Part shown: positions 1 through 6,270 of the stretch, piece after piece
How positions within the stretch are numbered: the stretch's first letter is position 1
Layout of the letters: each line of letters opens with the position of its first letter
Origin: Candidatus Hydrothermarchaeota archaeon
GTDB lineage: Archaea; Hydrothermarchaeota; Hydrothermarchaeia; Hydrothermarchaeales; BMS3B
Direction: 5' to 3'
Assembly: GCA_015521945.1 (NCBI GenBank)
Contig: WANG01000045.1
Span: forward strand, 1 to 11,576
Length of the DNA stretch: 11,576 nt
The notes under the pieces: model-generated
What the model was told of the DNA's origin: nothing
Database searches by the model: none
The model's input: the letters and a program-made list of their open reading frames with translations, nothing else
Position numbers and translations under genes: made by a program

Positions 1-109
1 CGTCCTTGAGAATCTCGTACCTGACAAGCCCGCCGCTCATCCTCTCGGCACGCCGGTGGTGCTCCTCCTCGCTGGCGGCGAAGCTGTCTATGAACTCCTT
101 CCTCTGCAT
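1..109 (-). CDS. Hypothetical protein, N-terminal 36 residues only (runs off the left edge)
   Basis: An open frame starts with ATG at 109 and reads leftwards without a stop to the window edge, beginning MQRKEFIDSFAASEEE. A purine-rich ribosome binding site (AAGGGGGTG) lies just upstream of the ATG, and a TATA-like element lies at about 131-144, at the right distance for an archaeal promoter. The visible part is charged and probably helical, with no recognisable motif. I do not recognise the family. The gene is divergent from the CBS-domain operon and shares its upstream region with it. The start choice is fairly secure; the product is unknown. Confidence 0.6.
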   Translation of the reverse strand, partial: MQRKEFIDSFAASEEEHHRRAERMSGGLVRYEILKD

Positions 110-130
110 GTGCACCCCCTTGGGATGCGG

Positions 131-144
131 AGAATAAAAACTTT
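131..144 (-). promoter_or_regulatory. TATA box for the divergent minus-strand gene
   Basis: On the minus strand this reads AAAGTTTTTATTCT, a purine BRE-like start followed by a T/A-rich box. It sits about 22-30 nt before the ATG at 109, giving a very short leader. The assignment rests only on composition and spacing. Confidence 0.45.
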
Positions 145-248
145 ACCTGCCACGCCGGGAGGAGTCCAGCTAACCCCTCACCTCAGGTGGCTTTAGTAGA
201 GCATGATGAAAGGGAAAATCATTCCCGCTGAGATGCAGGCTTGCCCCT

Positions 249-352
249 ACCTGTCCAGCTCCTCCAGCACAGGTGCAAAGTTTTATTAACCACGCTCACT
301 ATAATAATCATTAATGAGGTGCAAGCTGCGCACTGCTTTTGGCTGCACCTGT
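249..352. repeat. Clustered inverted AGGTG/CACCT motifs in the divergent promoter region
   Basis: ACCTGT (249-254), ACAGGTGCA (269-277), AGGTGCA (317-323) and TGCACCTGT (344-352) form several mutually exclusive inverted repeats. The 269-277 and 344-352 arms are a perfect 9-bp match. A further small palindrome, CACCTCAGGTG, lies at 179-189. The motifs flank the likely TATA box of the CBS operon, so they could be operator half-sites, RNA structure, or both. The rest of 110-384 holds only the two promoters and a weak GGGAA/TTCCC repeat (212-226). No gene is visible there. Confidence 0.45.
275..289 (+). promoter_or_regulatory. BRE/TATA promoter of the CBS-domain/RNA-ligase operon
   Basis: The sequence GCAAAGTTTTATTAA has a BRE-like GCAAAG followed by a TATA-like TTTTATTAA. 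Transcription would start around 305-315, leaving a leader of about 70-80 nt before the TTG start at 385. That leader contains the hairpin at 317-350. Confidence 0.5.
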
Positions 353-356
353 TTTT
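317..356 (+). promoter_or_regulatory. Leader hairpin followed by a T run, attenuator-like
   Basis: AGGTGCAAGC (317-326) pairs with GCTGCACCT (342-350) through nine base pairs with one bulged A, closing a loop of about 15 nt. Five T residues (352-356) follow at once. It lies in the predicted leader of the CBS operon, about 20 nt before the ribosome binding site. The shape resembles an intrinsic terminator or a regulatory hairpin. Whether it acts as one is inference. Confidence 0.4.
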
Positions 357-371
357 GGGTCCCATACTACC

Positions 372-384
372 AGGAGGCAGGAGG
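372..384 (+). promoter_or_regulatory. Ribosome binding site that fixes the TTG start at 385
   Basis: The sequence AGGAGGCAGGAGG directly precedes TTG 385. The first AGGAGG (372-377) is 7 nt from the start, which is ideal spacing. The next in-frame ATG (427) has only a weak GTGAG upstream, so TTG is preferred. Confidence 0.6.
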
Positions 385-1341
385 TTGAATCGGGAGCATA
401 TTGACACCAGAAGGCGTGAGAAGTACATGATAAGCAAGGCGAGGGAGAGGAGGGCGGTAAGCTTCAGCAGCGAGCTCAGCAGGAGAATCGGGAGCATAAT
501 GAGCATCGCCACCCTGAAGGTGGTAACCATACCCCCGACCATGACCATAAAGGGCGCCGCCGAGACCATGAGCAGGTACCGCTTCCGGCGCCTGCCCGTC
601 ACAGATCCCGGAACCAACAGGCTGAGGGGCATCGTGGGCTCCAGCGACATAGTGGAGCTCTTCGGCGGGGGTGACAAGAGCCGGCTGATACGGGAGAAGT
701 ACCAGGGCAACTTCATAGCGGCCATGAACGAGAGCGTGCGGGAGATAATGGTGACGGATGTGGTGACCCTCAGCACCACCTCCAGCATAGTTGACGCCAT
801 GCTTGAGCTTCTGAGCAGCAGGGTCGGGGGCGCCGTTATCCTGGACGAGGAGGAGAGCGTTACCGGCATCGTCACGGAGCGCGACTTCGTGCACCTGCTT
901 GCCGAGAAGACCACGGGCATGAGGGTTGAGGAGCACATGAGCGACAGGGTTATAACCACAACCCCCGGCACCAGCATAGAGGACGCCGCCAGGATAATGT
1001 GCAGGAACAGCTTCCGCAGGCTGCCCGTGGTGAGCGAGGGCAGGCTCATAGGGCTCCTCACCACCCGCATGCTCATAGACTTCATCGGCAGCAGCAGGGT
1101 TTTCGCCAAGCTGGTGCGCAACAACACCGAGGAAGTTCTGAGGACAAAGGTGGAGGAGATAATGAGCACCCAGGTGCCCACCATCTCAGGAGACGCCGAC
1201 CTGGGTGAGGCGGCTGCCATGATAGAGCGCACGGGCAGGGGGACGGTGTGCGTAGTCTCTGACGGTGAGCTGGCTGGGATACTCACTGAGAGGGACATAC
1301 TTGAGGCGGTTGCAGGAGGGGTTATGGGTGAAGGTTCATGA
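385..1341 (+). CDS. Protein of four CBS domains, first of three in tandem
   Basis: The product of 318 residues consists of a short basic N-terminal tail and four CBS domains at about residues 35-95, 118-175, 180-237 and 256-315. CBS pairs form Bateman modules that bind AMP, ATP, SAM or related ligands. The ribose-contacting G-h-x-T/S-x-x-D motif is intact in domain 1 (GIVGSSD), domain 2 (GIVTERD) and domain 4 (GILTERD). In domain 3 it reads GLLTTRM, so the Asp is lost. There is no catalytic domain, so the protein is probably a cytosolic nucleotide sensor or regulatory partner. The TTG start is set by an AGGAGG 7 nt upstream; ATG 427 is the alternative and would remove 14 residues. The frame is open further upstream to 241, but that part is probably leader. 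The 3' end overlaps the next gene by 14 nt. It is more diverged than the other two CBS genes are from each other. Confidence 0.88.
   Translation: MNREHIDTRRREKYMISKARERRAVSFSSELSRRIGSIMSIATLKVVTIPPTMTIKGAAETMSRYRFRRLPVTDPGTNRLRGIVGSSDIVELFGGGDKSRLIREKYQGNFIAAMNESVREIMVTDVVTLSTTSSIVDAMLELLSSRVGGAVILDEEESVTGIVTERDFVHLLAEKTTGMRVEEHMSDRVITTTPGTSIEDAARIMCRNSFRRLPVVSEGRLIGLLTTRMLIDFIGSSRVFAKLVRNNTEEVLRTKVEEIMSTQVPTISGDADLGEAAAMIERTGRGTVCVVSDGELAGILTERDILEAVAGGVMGEGS
1314..1321 (+). promoter_or_regulatory. Ribosome binding site that fixes the GTG start at 1328
   Basis: AGGAGGGG lies 6 nt before GTG 1328, inside the end of the preceding gene. It argues against the upstream GTG at 1265, which has no comparable site and would overlap the first CBS gene by 77 nt. 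Confidence 0.6.
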
Positions 1342-2179
1342 GTACATGAGCTCTCCTGTGGTGGCTGTGCCCGAGAGCGCCACCTTAGAGCACGTGCGCA
1401 ACCTGATGGTGAAGAACGGGATATCAAGGGTGCTGGTGGTTGATGACTCAAAGCCCGTGGGCATAGTCACCCACAGGGACATAGCCAGGCTGCTTGCAGA
1501 TGGAGGCGCACCCTGGCGGCGCCGTCCCCCTGCAAAGCAGGTGGTCAGCAGGGTTATGAGCCGTGAGCTGCTCACGATTGATGCCGACTCCGAGGTTCAG
1601 GAAGCCTCGGCGCTTATGCTTAAGCACGGCATCTCCTCCCTGCCCGTGGTTTCCGGTGAGGAGCTGGCTGGCATAATCACAGCCACCGACCTGCTGAGAG
1701 CCTACATGGAGAACATGGAGGGCATGCACAGGGTGGAGGAGGTTATGACTAAGCAGGTGATTACAGCCAACCCCGACCACTCCTTGGCCCACGTGGTGGA
1801 GCTGATGGAGAAGCACCGCATCACCAGGGTTATAATATGCGAGGGCGCCTCTCCCGTTGGGATAGTCACCGCCAGGGACCTGAGCCTGGTGGAGGTCTCC
1901 GACCCTGCGGGCAGCGTGAGGAGCACCCTCCTCAGGTACGTGCGCAAGGACGTGCCCGCGGGCAGAGCCAGGAGGAGGTACGTGAAGCGCCTCTCCCTGA
2001 TAACCGCGGGGGAGATAATGAGCACCCCCCTGATAACCACCCGCCCCGAGGAGGACTGCGCCGCTGCAGCGGAGAGAATGCTTGAGCACGGTATCTCTTC
2101 CCTTCCGGTGGTCAGCGAGGATGCTCTGAGAGGTGTGGTAACCAAGAGGGACATCATCAGAGCGATGGCTGGAGGTTGA
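1328..2179 (+). CDS. Protein of four CBS domains, second of three in tandem
   Basis: The product of 283 residues has four CBS domains at about residues 1-58, 72-130, 135-190 and 225-283. All four keep the G-h-x-T-x-x-D ligand motif: GIVTHRD, GIITATD, GIVTARD and GVVTKRD. A basic, proline-containing linker (about 60-70) separates domains 1 and 2. A longer Arg/Lys-rich linker (about 195-225) precedes domain 4 and could touch nucleic acid or a partner. The GTG start is chosen for its AGGAGGGG site and lies 14 nt inside the preceding gene, so translation is probably coupled. Domain order and wording closely match the third CBS gene (for example HGISSLPVV and VMTK), which indicates tandem duplication. 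The likely role is adenosine-ligand sensing; ligand and target are unknown. Confidence 0.9.
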   Translation: MKVHEYMSSPVVAVPESATLEHVRNLMVKNGISRVLVVDDSKPVGIVTHRDIARLLADGGAPWRRRPPAKQVVSRVMSRELLTIDADSEVQEASALMLKHGISSLPVVSGEELAGIITATDLLRAYMENMEGMHRVEEVMTKQVITANPDHSLAHVVELMEKHRITRVIICEGASPVGIVTARDLSLVEVSDPAGSVRSTLLRYVRKDVPAGRARRRYVKRLSLITAGEIMSTPLITTRPEEDCAAAAERMLEHGISSLPVVSEDALRGVVTKRDIIRAMAGG

Positions 2180-2183
2180 GAGC

Positions 2184-2960
2184 TTGAAGGTCGCGGACTA
2201 CATGACGAGGGAGGTCGTGAAGATAGATAAGGACAGGAAGCTTTCGGATGCGCTGGAGCTCATGGAGAGGCACAGGGTCTCAAGGCTCCTTGTGGTGAAT
2301 TCTGGAAGGATAGTGGGGATAATTACCGATAAGGACGTGCTCAAGGTTATGGGCTCCTCAAAGTACGGCAACAAGCTGCCGAGCAGCCTTCACGTATCCA
2401 CGGCCATGAGCAGGGACGTGCTCACCTGCTCCCCCGACGCCTCCCTGGCGGATGCGGTCAAGCTCATGAAGGCTCACAGGATAAAGAGCCTGCCCGTGGT
2501 CAATGGAACCAGCCTGGCTGGAATTCTTACAGCCACCGACGTGCTCAAGGCGCTGGTTGACTCACAGGTTCCAGTGAAGGAGGTTATGACCAAGGAGGTG
2601 TGCACCGTTTCCCCGACGGAGAGAGCTGTGCACGCCAGGAGGCTGATGCTGGACCGTGGGATATCCCGCCTGGTGGTGGTGGATTCGGGCAGGATGGTGG
2701 GGATTCTGACGGAGCGGCAGCTTGGCAGAGCCCTGGGAGCCTTCAGAAGCGCCGCGGATGCCAAGCAGGTCAGCAGGGTGAGGAACCTGCTGGTGGGGGA
2801 TGTCATGACCCAGCGGGTGGTCAGCATACCCGAGAGCGCCACCGTGGGCGAGGCTGCGAGGAAGATGCTGGAGCACGGGTTCTCCGGCATGCCCGTGGTT
2901 GCCGGTGAGGAGCTGAGGGGCATAGTCACCAAGACGGACCTGATAGGGCTCGTGGCATGA
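2184..2960 (+). CDS. Protein of four CBS domains, third of three in tandem
   Basis: The product of 258 residues has four CBS domains at about residues 1-57, 70-127, 130-185 and 202-258. The ligand motif is intact in domains 1, 2 and 4 (GIITDKD, GILTATD, GIVTKTD). Domain 3 has GILTERQ, with Gln in place of the ribose-binding Asp. The TTG start is supported by GGAGGT at 2171-2176, 7 nt upstream. Only 4 nt separate it from the preceding stop, and its own stop overlaps the RNA-ligase ATG in an ATGA junction. No enzyme domain is present. Its placement directly before the ligase suggests it regulates or scaffolds that enzyme, but this is inferred from context only. Confidence 0.9.
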   Translation: MKVADYMTREVVKIDKDRKLSDALELMERHRVSRLLVVNSGRIVGIITDKDVLKVMGSSKYGNKLPSSLHVSTAMSRDVLTCSPDASLADAVKLMKAHRIKSLPVVNGTSLAGILTATDVLKALVDSQVPVKEVMTKEVCTVSPTERAVHARRLMLDRGISRLVVVDSGRMVGILTERQLGRALGAFRSAADAKQVSRVRNLLVGDVMTQRVVSIPESATVGEAARKMLEHGFSGMPVVAGEELRGIVTKTDLIGLVA

Positions 2961-4072
2961 ACCTCTCCCTTATCTCTGAGAAGCTCGGCATACCCGAGTG
3001 GCGCCTGAGGGGGGCGATAAAGCGCCACTCCGTCCAGGTGCTCGGCTACCGCGGCAGGGAGGTGCTGGTGTTCAGGAAGGACGTGGCGGGAGTTGAGAGG
3101 GGCACCGTGGTCTTCGGGGATGAGGTGGTCAGGGGGTACCCCAAGATAAAGCGGGCGCTGCTGCTCTCGGCTGCGCTTCGCTCCTGGAAGGCTGAGCAGG
3201 TGGCTGTGGAGGAGAAGCTGAACGGGTACAACGTCAGAGCGGCGCTTGTTGACTCCCGGGTGGTGGGGGTTACCAGGGGCGGGTACGTGTGCCCCTACAC
3301 CACCTCTAAGCTGAGGGAAGCCCGGGAGTGCAGGCGCCTCCTTGAGGATAACCCGGAGCTCATGCTGTGCGGTGAGGCTGTGGGAACCTCAAACCCCTAC
3401 GTGGTGCACGAGTATCCGGAAGCTGGAGAGTTCGGGTTCTTCGTGTTTGATGTGAGGCACAGGGATACCAACGAGCCCCTGAGCATACCCGAGAAGCGGA
3501 GGCTCCTGGAGGAGTACGGGGTTCAGGGGGTGCCCCTGCTGGGGGTGTTCCGGCGGGAGGAGGCGGCGGATAGGGTGCTGGAGATTGCGCAGAGGCTGGG
3601 TGCTGAGGGCAGGGAGGGTGTGGTGCTGAAGGACTGGGAGATGGTTGAGGAGCCCCTGAAGTACACCCCCTCCCAGACCAACCTGAGCGACCTCAGGCAC
3701 GCCTTTGCGTACCCCTACGACTACGGCAGGGACTTCCTCTTCTCCAGGATTATCAGGGAGGCGTACATAGCCGTTGAGAGGGAGATGAAGGGGGAGGAGC
3801 TCTCAGATGCGGCGGCTGCCCTGGGGAGGAGCATACTCCTGCCCATGGTGGAGAGCATAAGGAGGGTCATGAAGGGGGAGGTGCTGGGGGAGAGCTACGA
3901 GCTGGAGTTCAGGAGCGAGGAGGAGCTGCTGGAGATGCTTGAGTTCCTCAGGAGGCAGGGGGTGAGCGTGCAGGTTGAGGTTCTGGAGGAGGGCGGGAGA
4001 AGGGTGAGGCTGAAGAAGCTCAGGCATGCCAGCACCGACAGGATAAGGGCGGTTCTCAGAAGCGGTACGTAG
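2957..4072 (+). CDS. ATP-dependent RNA ligase, archaeal Pab1020/Rnl3-type
   Basis: The product of 371 residues carries the nucleotidyltransferase motifs of ATP-dependent ligases in order. Motif I is EKLNG with adenylated Lys87. Motif III includes Glu140 (LCGEAVG). IIIa is FFVFDVR (161-167), IV is EGVVLKD (220-226) and V is LKYTP with Lys235. The length and the extra N- and C-terminal regions fit the Pab1020 family of archaeal RNA ligases (Pyrococcus Pab1020, Methanothermobacter MthRnl). These are homodimers that join or circularise RNA through ligase-AMP and RNA-adenylate intermediates. DNA ligase is less likely because the protein lacks the long DNA-binding and OB domains. The ATG overlaps the preceding CBS gene by 4 nt with no clear site of its own, so translation is probably by termination-reinitiation. 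It is the last gene of the operon. Confidence 0.88.
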   Translation: MNLSLISEKLGIPEWRLRGAIKRHSVQVLGYRGREVLVFRKDVAGVERGTVVFGDEVVRGYPKIKRALLLSAALRSWKAEQVAVEEKLNGYNVRAALVDSRVVGVTRGGYVCPYTTSKLREARECRRLLEDNPELMLCGEAVGTSNPYVVHEYPEAGEFGFFVFDVRHRDTNEPLSIPEKRRLLEEYGVQGVPLLGVFRREEAADRVLEIAQRLGAEGREGVVLKDWEMVEEPLKYTPSQTNLSDLRHAFAYPYDYGRDFLFSRIIREAYIAVEREMKGEELSDAAAALGRSILLPMVESIRRVMKGEVLGESYELEFRSEEELLEMLEFLRRQGVSVQVEVLEEGGRRVRLKKLRHASTDRIRAVLRSGT

Positions 4073-4093
4073 CGGGGAGAGGAGGGGAGGAGA

Positions 4094-4133
4094 CCCAGGG
4101 ATTTTCAGTAAAGCAGCCTTTGAAATCCCTGGG
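4094..4133. repeat. Perfect 11-bp inverted repeat after the RNA-ligase gene
   Basis: CCCAGGGATTT (4094-4104) and AAATCCCTGGG (4123-4133) are exact reverse complements around an 18-nt loop, starting 22 nt after the ligase stop. No T tract follows directly, so it is not a standard intrinsic terminator. It may mark the transcript 3' end, stabilise RNA or bind a protein. A smaller TGTAG/CTACA repeat follows at 4145-4160 in an AT-rich stretch. Confidence 0.6.
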
Positions 4134-4172
4134 CGTAAATAATATGTAGAATTACCTACAGATAACATTTTA

Positions 4173-4207
4173 GTTTACGGGGGTGCATGGGGGTGTTTAC
4201 GGGGGTG
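4173..4207 (+). repeat. Phased G-rich direct repeats upstream of the MEMO-family gene
   Basis: GTTTACGGGGGTG occurs at 4173-4185 and again at 4195-4207, a 22-bp period. A third GGGGGTG lies between them at 4189-4195. The three GGGGGTG cores are 10 and 12 bp apart, close to one helical turn. They could be stacked protein-binding sites or, with a further G5 at 4241-4245, a G-quadruplex-prone segment. Confidence 0.55.
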
Positions 4208-4240
4208 TTCGGTGTTAGCAGCTACTGCGCCGCTGCAGGC

Positions 4241-4260
4241 GGGGGAAAGGTTTATCCCCC
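4241..4260 (+). promoter_or_regulatory. TATA promoter of the MEMO-family gene, inside a near-palindrome
   Basis: A BRE-like GGAAAGG is followed by TTTATCC (4251-4257), about 29 nt before the ATG at 4282. GGGGG (4241-4245) and CCCCC (4256-4260) flank it symmetrically. The leader would be only a few nt. An AGGTGG at 4272-4277 could serve as ribosome binding site if transcription starts slightly upstream. Confidence 0.45.
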
Positions 4261-4281
4261 GGTGCTGAAACAGGTGGCATT

Positions 4282-5109
4282 ATGAGGGAGCCAGCAGTTG
4301 CGGGGCTTTTTTACCCAGCAGAGAGCAGGGAGCTTCTCAGGCAGATTGAGAGGTGCTTCCTTCAGCCTCCCGGACCGGAGAGGCTCCCGGGAGAGGCGGG
4401 CGGTGAGAGGGACGTGCTGGGGGCGGTGGTCCCCCATGCGGGGTACGTTTACTCCGGCTACTACGCCGCCCACGTTTACCGCCTGCTGGGCGAGCAGAAG
4501 AAGCCGGAGTGCGTGGTGGTGCTGAGCCCCAACCACACGGGTGCCGGGAGCCTGATTGCGGTTTCCGGCGAGGACTGGCGCACCCCCCTGGGGGTGGTGA
4601 GGTGCGACAGGGAGCGGGTGGAGAGGCTTTGGCGGGAGTGCGGTGTGGTGGACCTGGACGAGAGCGCCCACCGGCAGGAGCACAGCATTGAGGTGCAGCT
4701 TCCCTTCCTTCAGTACATATACGGAGACTTCAGGCTGGTTGCGATAACCATAGCCCTGGCGGAGCTTGACATGCTCAGGGAGCTTGGGGGGTGCCTCTCC
4801 GAGCTCTGCGGGGAGGAGTGCCTGATCATAGCCTCAAGCGACTTCTCCCACTACGAGCCCGCCGAGGTGGCGGCTGAGAAGGACCGCCTCGCCATAGATG
4901 CCATACTCAGGATGGACGAGGCTGAGCTGCTCACCAGGGTTGAAGCCCACGGGATAACCTCCTGCGGGCACGCGGCAGTAGCCGCATGCATCGCCGCCCT
5001 GAAGGGCAGGGCCAAGAAGGCGGAGCTTCTGAGCTACGGTAACAGCGGCGAGGTTACGGGGGACCACAGCAGCGTTGTAGCCTACGCCGGAATAGTCTTC
5101 AGGAAGTAA
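4282..5109 (+). CDS. MEMO1-family (AmmeMemoRadiSam system B) metal-site protein
   Basis: The product of 275 residues covers the whole MEMO family. It opens with MREPAVAGLFYP and contains PHAGYVYSG (51-59), LSPNHTG (81-87), HSIEVQLPF (134-142), SSDFSHYEP (185-193), SCGHAA (227-232) and a GDHSSVVAYAG end. His52, His85, His190 and Cys228 align with the metal-binding His/His/His/Cys set of human MEMO1. The fold is related to extradiol dioxygenases (LigB). In archaea the family is widespread and is proposed to work with AMMECR1-like and radical-SAM partners. Neither partner is in this window, and the enzymatic activity remains unsettled. The ATG has AGGTGG 4 nt upstream. The gene is monocistronic and its stop lies 2 nt from that of the convergent DUF362 gene. 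Confidence 0.92.
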   Translation: MREPAVAGLFYPAESRELLRQIERCFLQPPGPERLPGEAGGERDVLGAVVPHAGYVYSGYYAAHVYRLLGEQKKPECVVVLSPNHTGAGSLIAVSGEDWRTPLGVVRCDRERVERLWRECGVVDLDESAHRQEHSIEVQLPFLQYIYGDFRLVAITIALAELDMLRELGGCLSELCGEECLIIASSDFSHYEPAEVAAEKDRLAIDAILRMDEAELLTRVEAHGITSCGHAAVAACIAALKGRAKKAELLSYGNSGEVTGDHSSVVAYAGIVFRK

Positions 5110-5111
5110 GC

Positions 5112-5924
5112 TCAGGCGAGCAGGTACCTGCTCCTGACCCTCTCTATGCTCTCCCCCCTCACGTTTATCCTGCGCTCGGTGTACTCCCCGAAGCCGTAGT
5201 ACCCTGCCTTTATTATGTGCTCAACGTGCACTGGGTTGACCCCCATCACCCTGCACGCCACGGTGTCGTTTGCCACCACGTCCGTGCTCGCCACCATCAC
5301 CTGGGAGTGCTTCGGCGTGCCCCCCGTGGGACCTCCTCCCTCCATGCCGATTATGCCGTCGGTTATGGTGAGGTCTGGCTTGCGTATCATGAGAACGTCG
5401 CATATCGCCTCAGCCGCCCTGTGGTGGTACCTCTCCTTCCTCCCGGGCAGCACCCTGAGCATGTTCGCGAGCCCCAGGCTGACGGTGAGAACGGAGTGGG
5501 TCTTCATCTTCGGCAGGTTGATGAGCATGTCCGCCTTCAGCAGGGTTCGGGGCGTGGGAAAGGGGTTCTCCAGCACCAAGTAGTCCCGCTCCACCGGCAC
5601 CTTGGGGTCCCTGGAGAGGTTAACCCAGGTGGCATCGTACAGCTCGCAGAGCTGCGCTATCCCCAGCTCCTCAGCCACCCTGTCGGCGCTGCCCGAGTAG
5701 CCGTCGCTCTCCACCACGTACACCTCTCCCGCCAGCCCCTCGTACAGCGAGAGCACCTGGCGGAGCACCTCCGGGTCGGTGGTGGCGCCCGTGTTGTGGG
5801 GCATTGAGCAGCACAGGTGCGGCTTAAGCACCAGCACCTCGCACTCCTGCGGCTCAAAGTCTATGAGGTCCAGCACCGCTCTGACGTCAGGCTTTGAAGC
5901 CCTGAGGACTCCCACTGCAGGCAT
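5112..5924 (-). CDS. DUF362 family protein
   Basis: The product of 270 residues matches the DUF362 (COG2006) pattern. It has an N-terminal LVLKPHL segment (31-37), TTDPEVLRQVL (48-58), the conserved INLPKMKTH (135-143), LGLANM and HH (167-168), then TDGIIGMEGGGPTGGTPKH (188-206) and a VANDTVACRVMG segment. Members are often annotated as iron-sulfur proteins. This one lacks the C-terminal 4Fe-4S ferredoxin domain that longer members carry, and its Cys residues (28, 38, 39, 93) form no cluster motif. Biochemical function is unknown. The ATG at 5924 has no good ribosome binding site but sits about 29 nt after a clean TATA box, which suggests a leaderless transcript. A winged-helix gene lies 28 nt upstream on the same strand. 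Confidence 0.88.
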   Translation of the reverse strand: MPAVGVLRASKPDVRAVLDLIDFEPQECEVLVLKPHLCCSMPHNTGATTDPEVLRQVLSLYEGLAGEVYVVESDGYSGSADRVAEELGIAQLCELYDATWVNLSRDPKVPVERDYLVLENPFPTPRTLLKADMLINLPKMKTHSVLTVSLGLANMLRVLPGRKERYHHRAAEAICDVLMIRKPDLTITDGIIGMEGGGPTGGTPKHSQVMVASTDVVANDTVACRVMGVNPVHVEHIIKAGYYGFGEYTERRINVRGESIERVRSRYLLA

Positions 5925-5947
5925 CGTTCTTTCTTAAGCTCCGTCCT

Positions 5948-5959
5948 CCTATTTATAGG
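5948..5959 (-). promoter_or_regulatory. Palindromic TATA box of the DUF362 gene
   Basis: On the minus strand this reads CCTATAAATAGG. It is centred about 29 nt before the ATG at 5924, predicting transcription start within a few nt of that codon. It overlaps the stop codon of the upstream winged-helix gene (5953-5955). The DUF362 gene may therefore be transcribed independently. Confidence 0.6.
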
Positions 5960-6249
5960 TTGTCAGAGTTGCTCTCTGTCTGGTACTCGCTCCGTACCTC
6001 CCTTATCACGGACAGCAGGTGTTTGCCCTTCTCTGTCAGTGAGTAGTACACCGGACGGTACTTCTCAGCCGACACCTGACGGTCCACCAGCCCGAACTTC
6101 TCCAAGCTCTTCAGCCGCCTGGCAGTGGTGGAGGGGTTGCCTATGATGCTCTCCAGCTCCTTATACTTCCTCCTCTTCTCGCCAAGACTCTCCAGGAGTT
6201 CTATCACTCCTTTCCTGCCCAGCAGTTTGAATATATCGTCCTTCACCAC
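5953..6249 (-). CDS. Winged helix-turn-helix transcription regulator
   Basis: The product of 98 residues looks like a single winged-helix domain of the ArsR/HxlR/MarR superfamily. It has helices at about 4-21, YKELESIIG (29-37), a recognition helix in PSTTARRLKSLEKFGLV (39-55), then a two-strand wing rich in Lys/Arg/Tyr ending YYSLTEKGKHLL (68-79). A polar tail follows. There is no ligand-binding domain and no metal-site Cys. It would bind DNA, probably as a dimer. The start is GTG 6249 behind GGTGGT; a second GTG at 6246 is equally possible. The next gene downstream is the DUF362 gene, a candidate target, and the gene's own AT-palindromic promoter suggests autoregulation. HxlR-like assignment is less sure than the general fold. 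Confidence 0.85.
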   Translation of the reverse strand: MVKDDIFKLLGRKGVIELLESLGEKRRKYKELESIIGNPSTTARRLKSLEKFGLVDRQVSAEKYRPVYYSLTEKGKHLLSVIREVRSEYQTESNSDNL

Positions 6250-6270
6250 TCTACCACCTAAATCATTACC

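Noticed and set aside
241..384. N-terminal extension of the first CBS protein to the ATG at 241
   Set aside because: It would translate through the TATA box and leader hairpin, has no CBS or other motif, and the strong ribosome binding site points to TTG 385.
219..1451. A 410-codon minus-strand open frame opposite the first CBS gene
   Set aside because: Its Ser/Leu/Met-rich, low-complexity product is the usual antisense reading of GC-rich CBS coding sequence. The plus strand has clear domains and ribosome binding sites.
2957..4072. Replicative DNA ligase
   Set aside because: The protein is about 370 residues and its motif context fits Pab1020-type RNA ligase; archaeal DNA ligases are much longer, with extra DNA-binding and OB domains.
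4173..4207. Repeats considered as a CRISPR array
   Set aside because: Repeats are only 13 bp with 9-nt spacing and no further units; this does not fit CRISPR.
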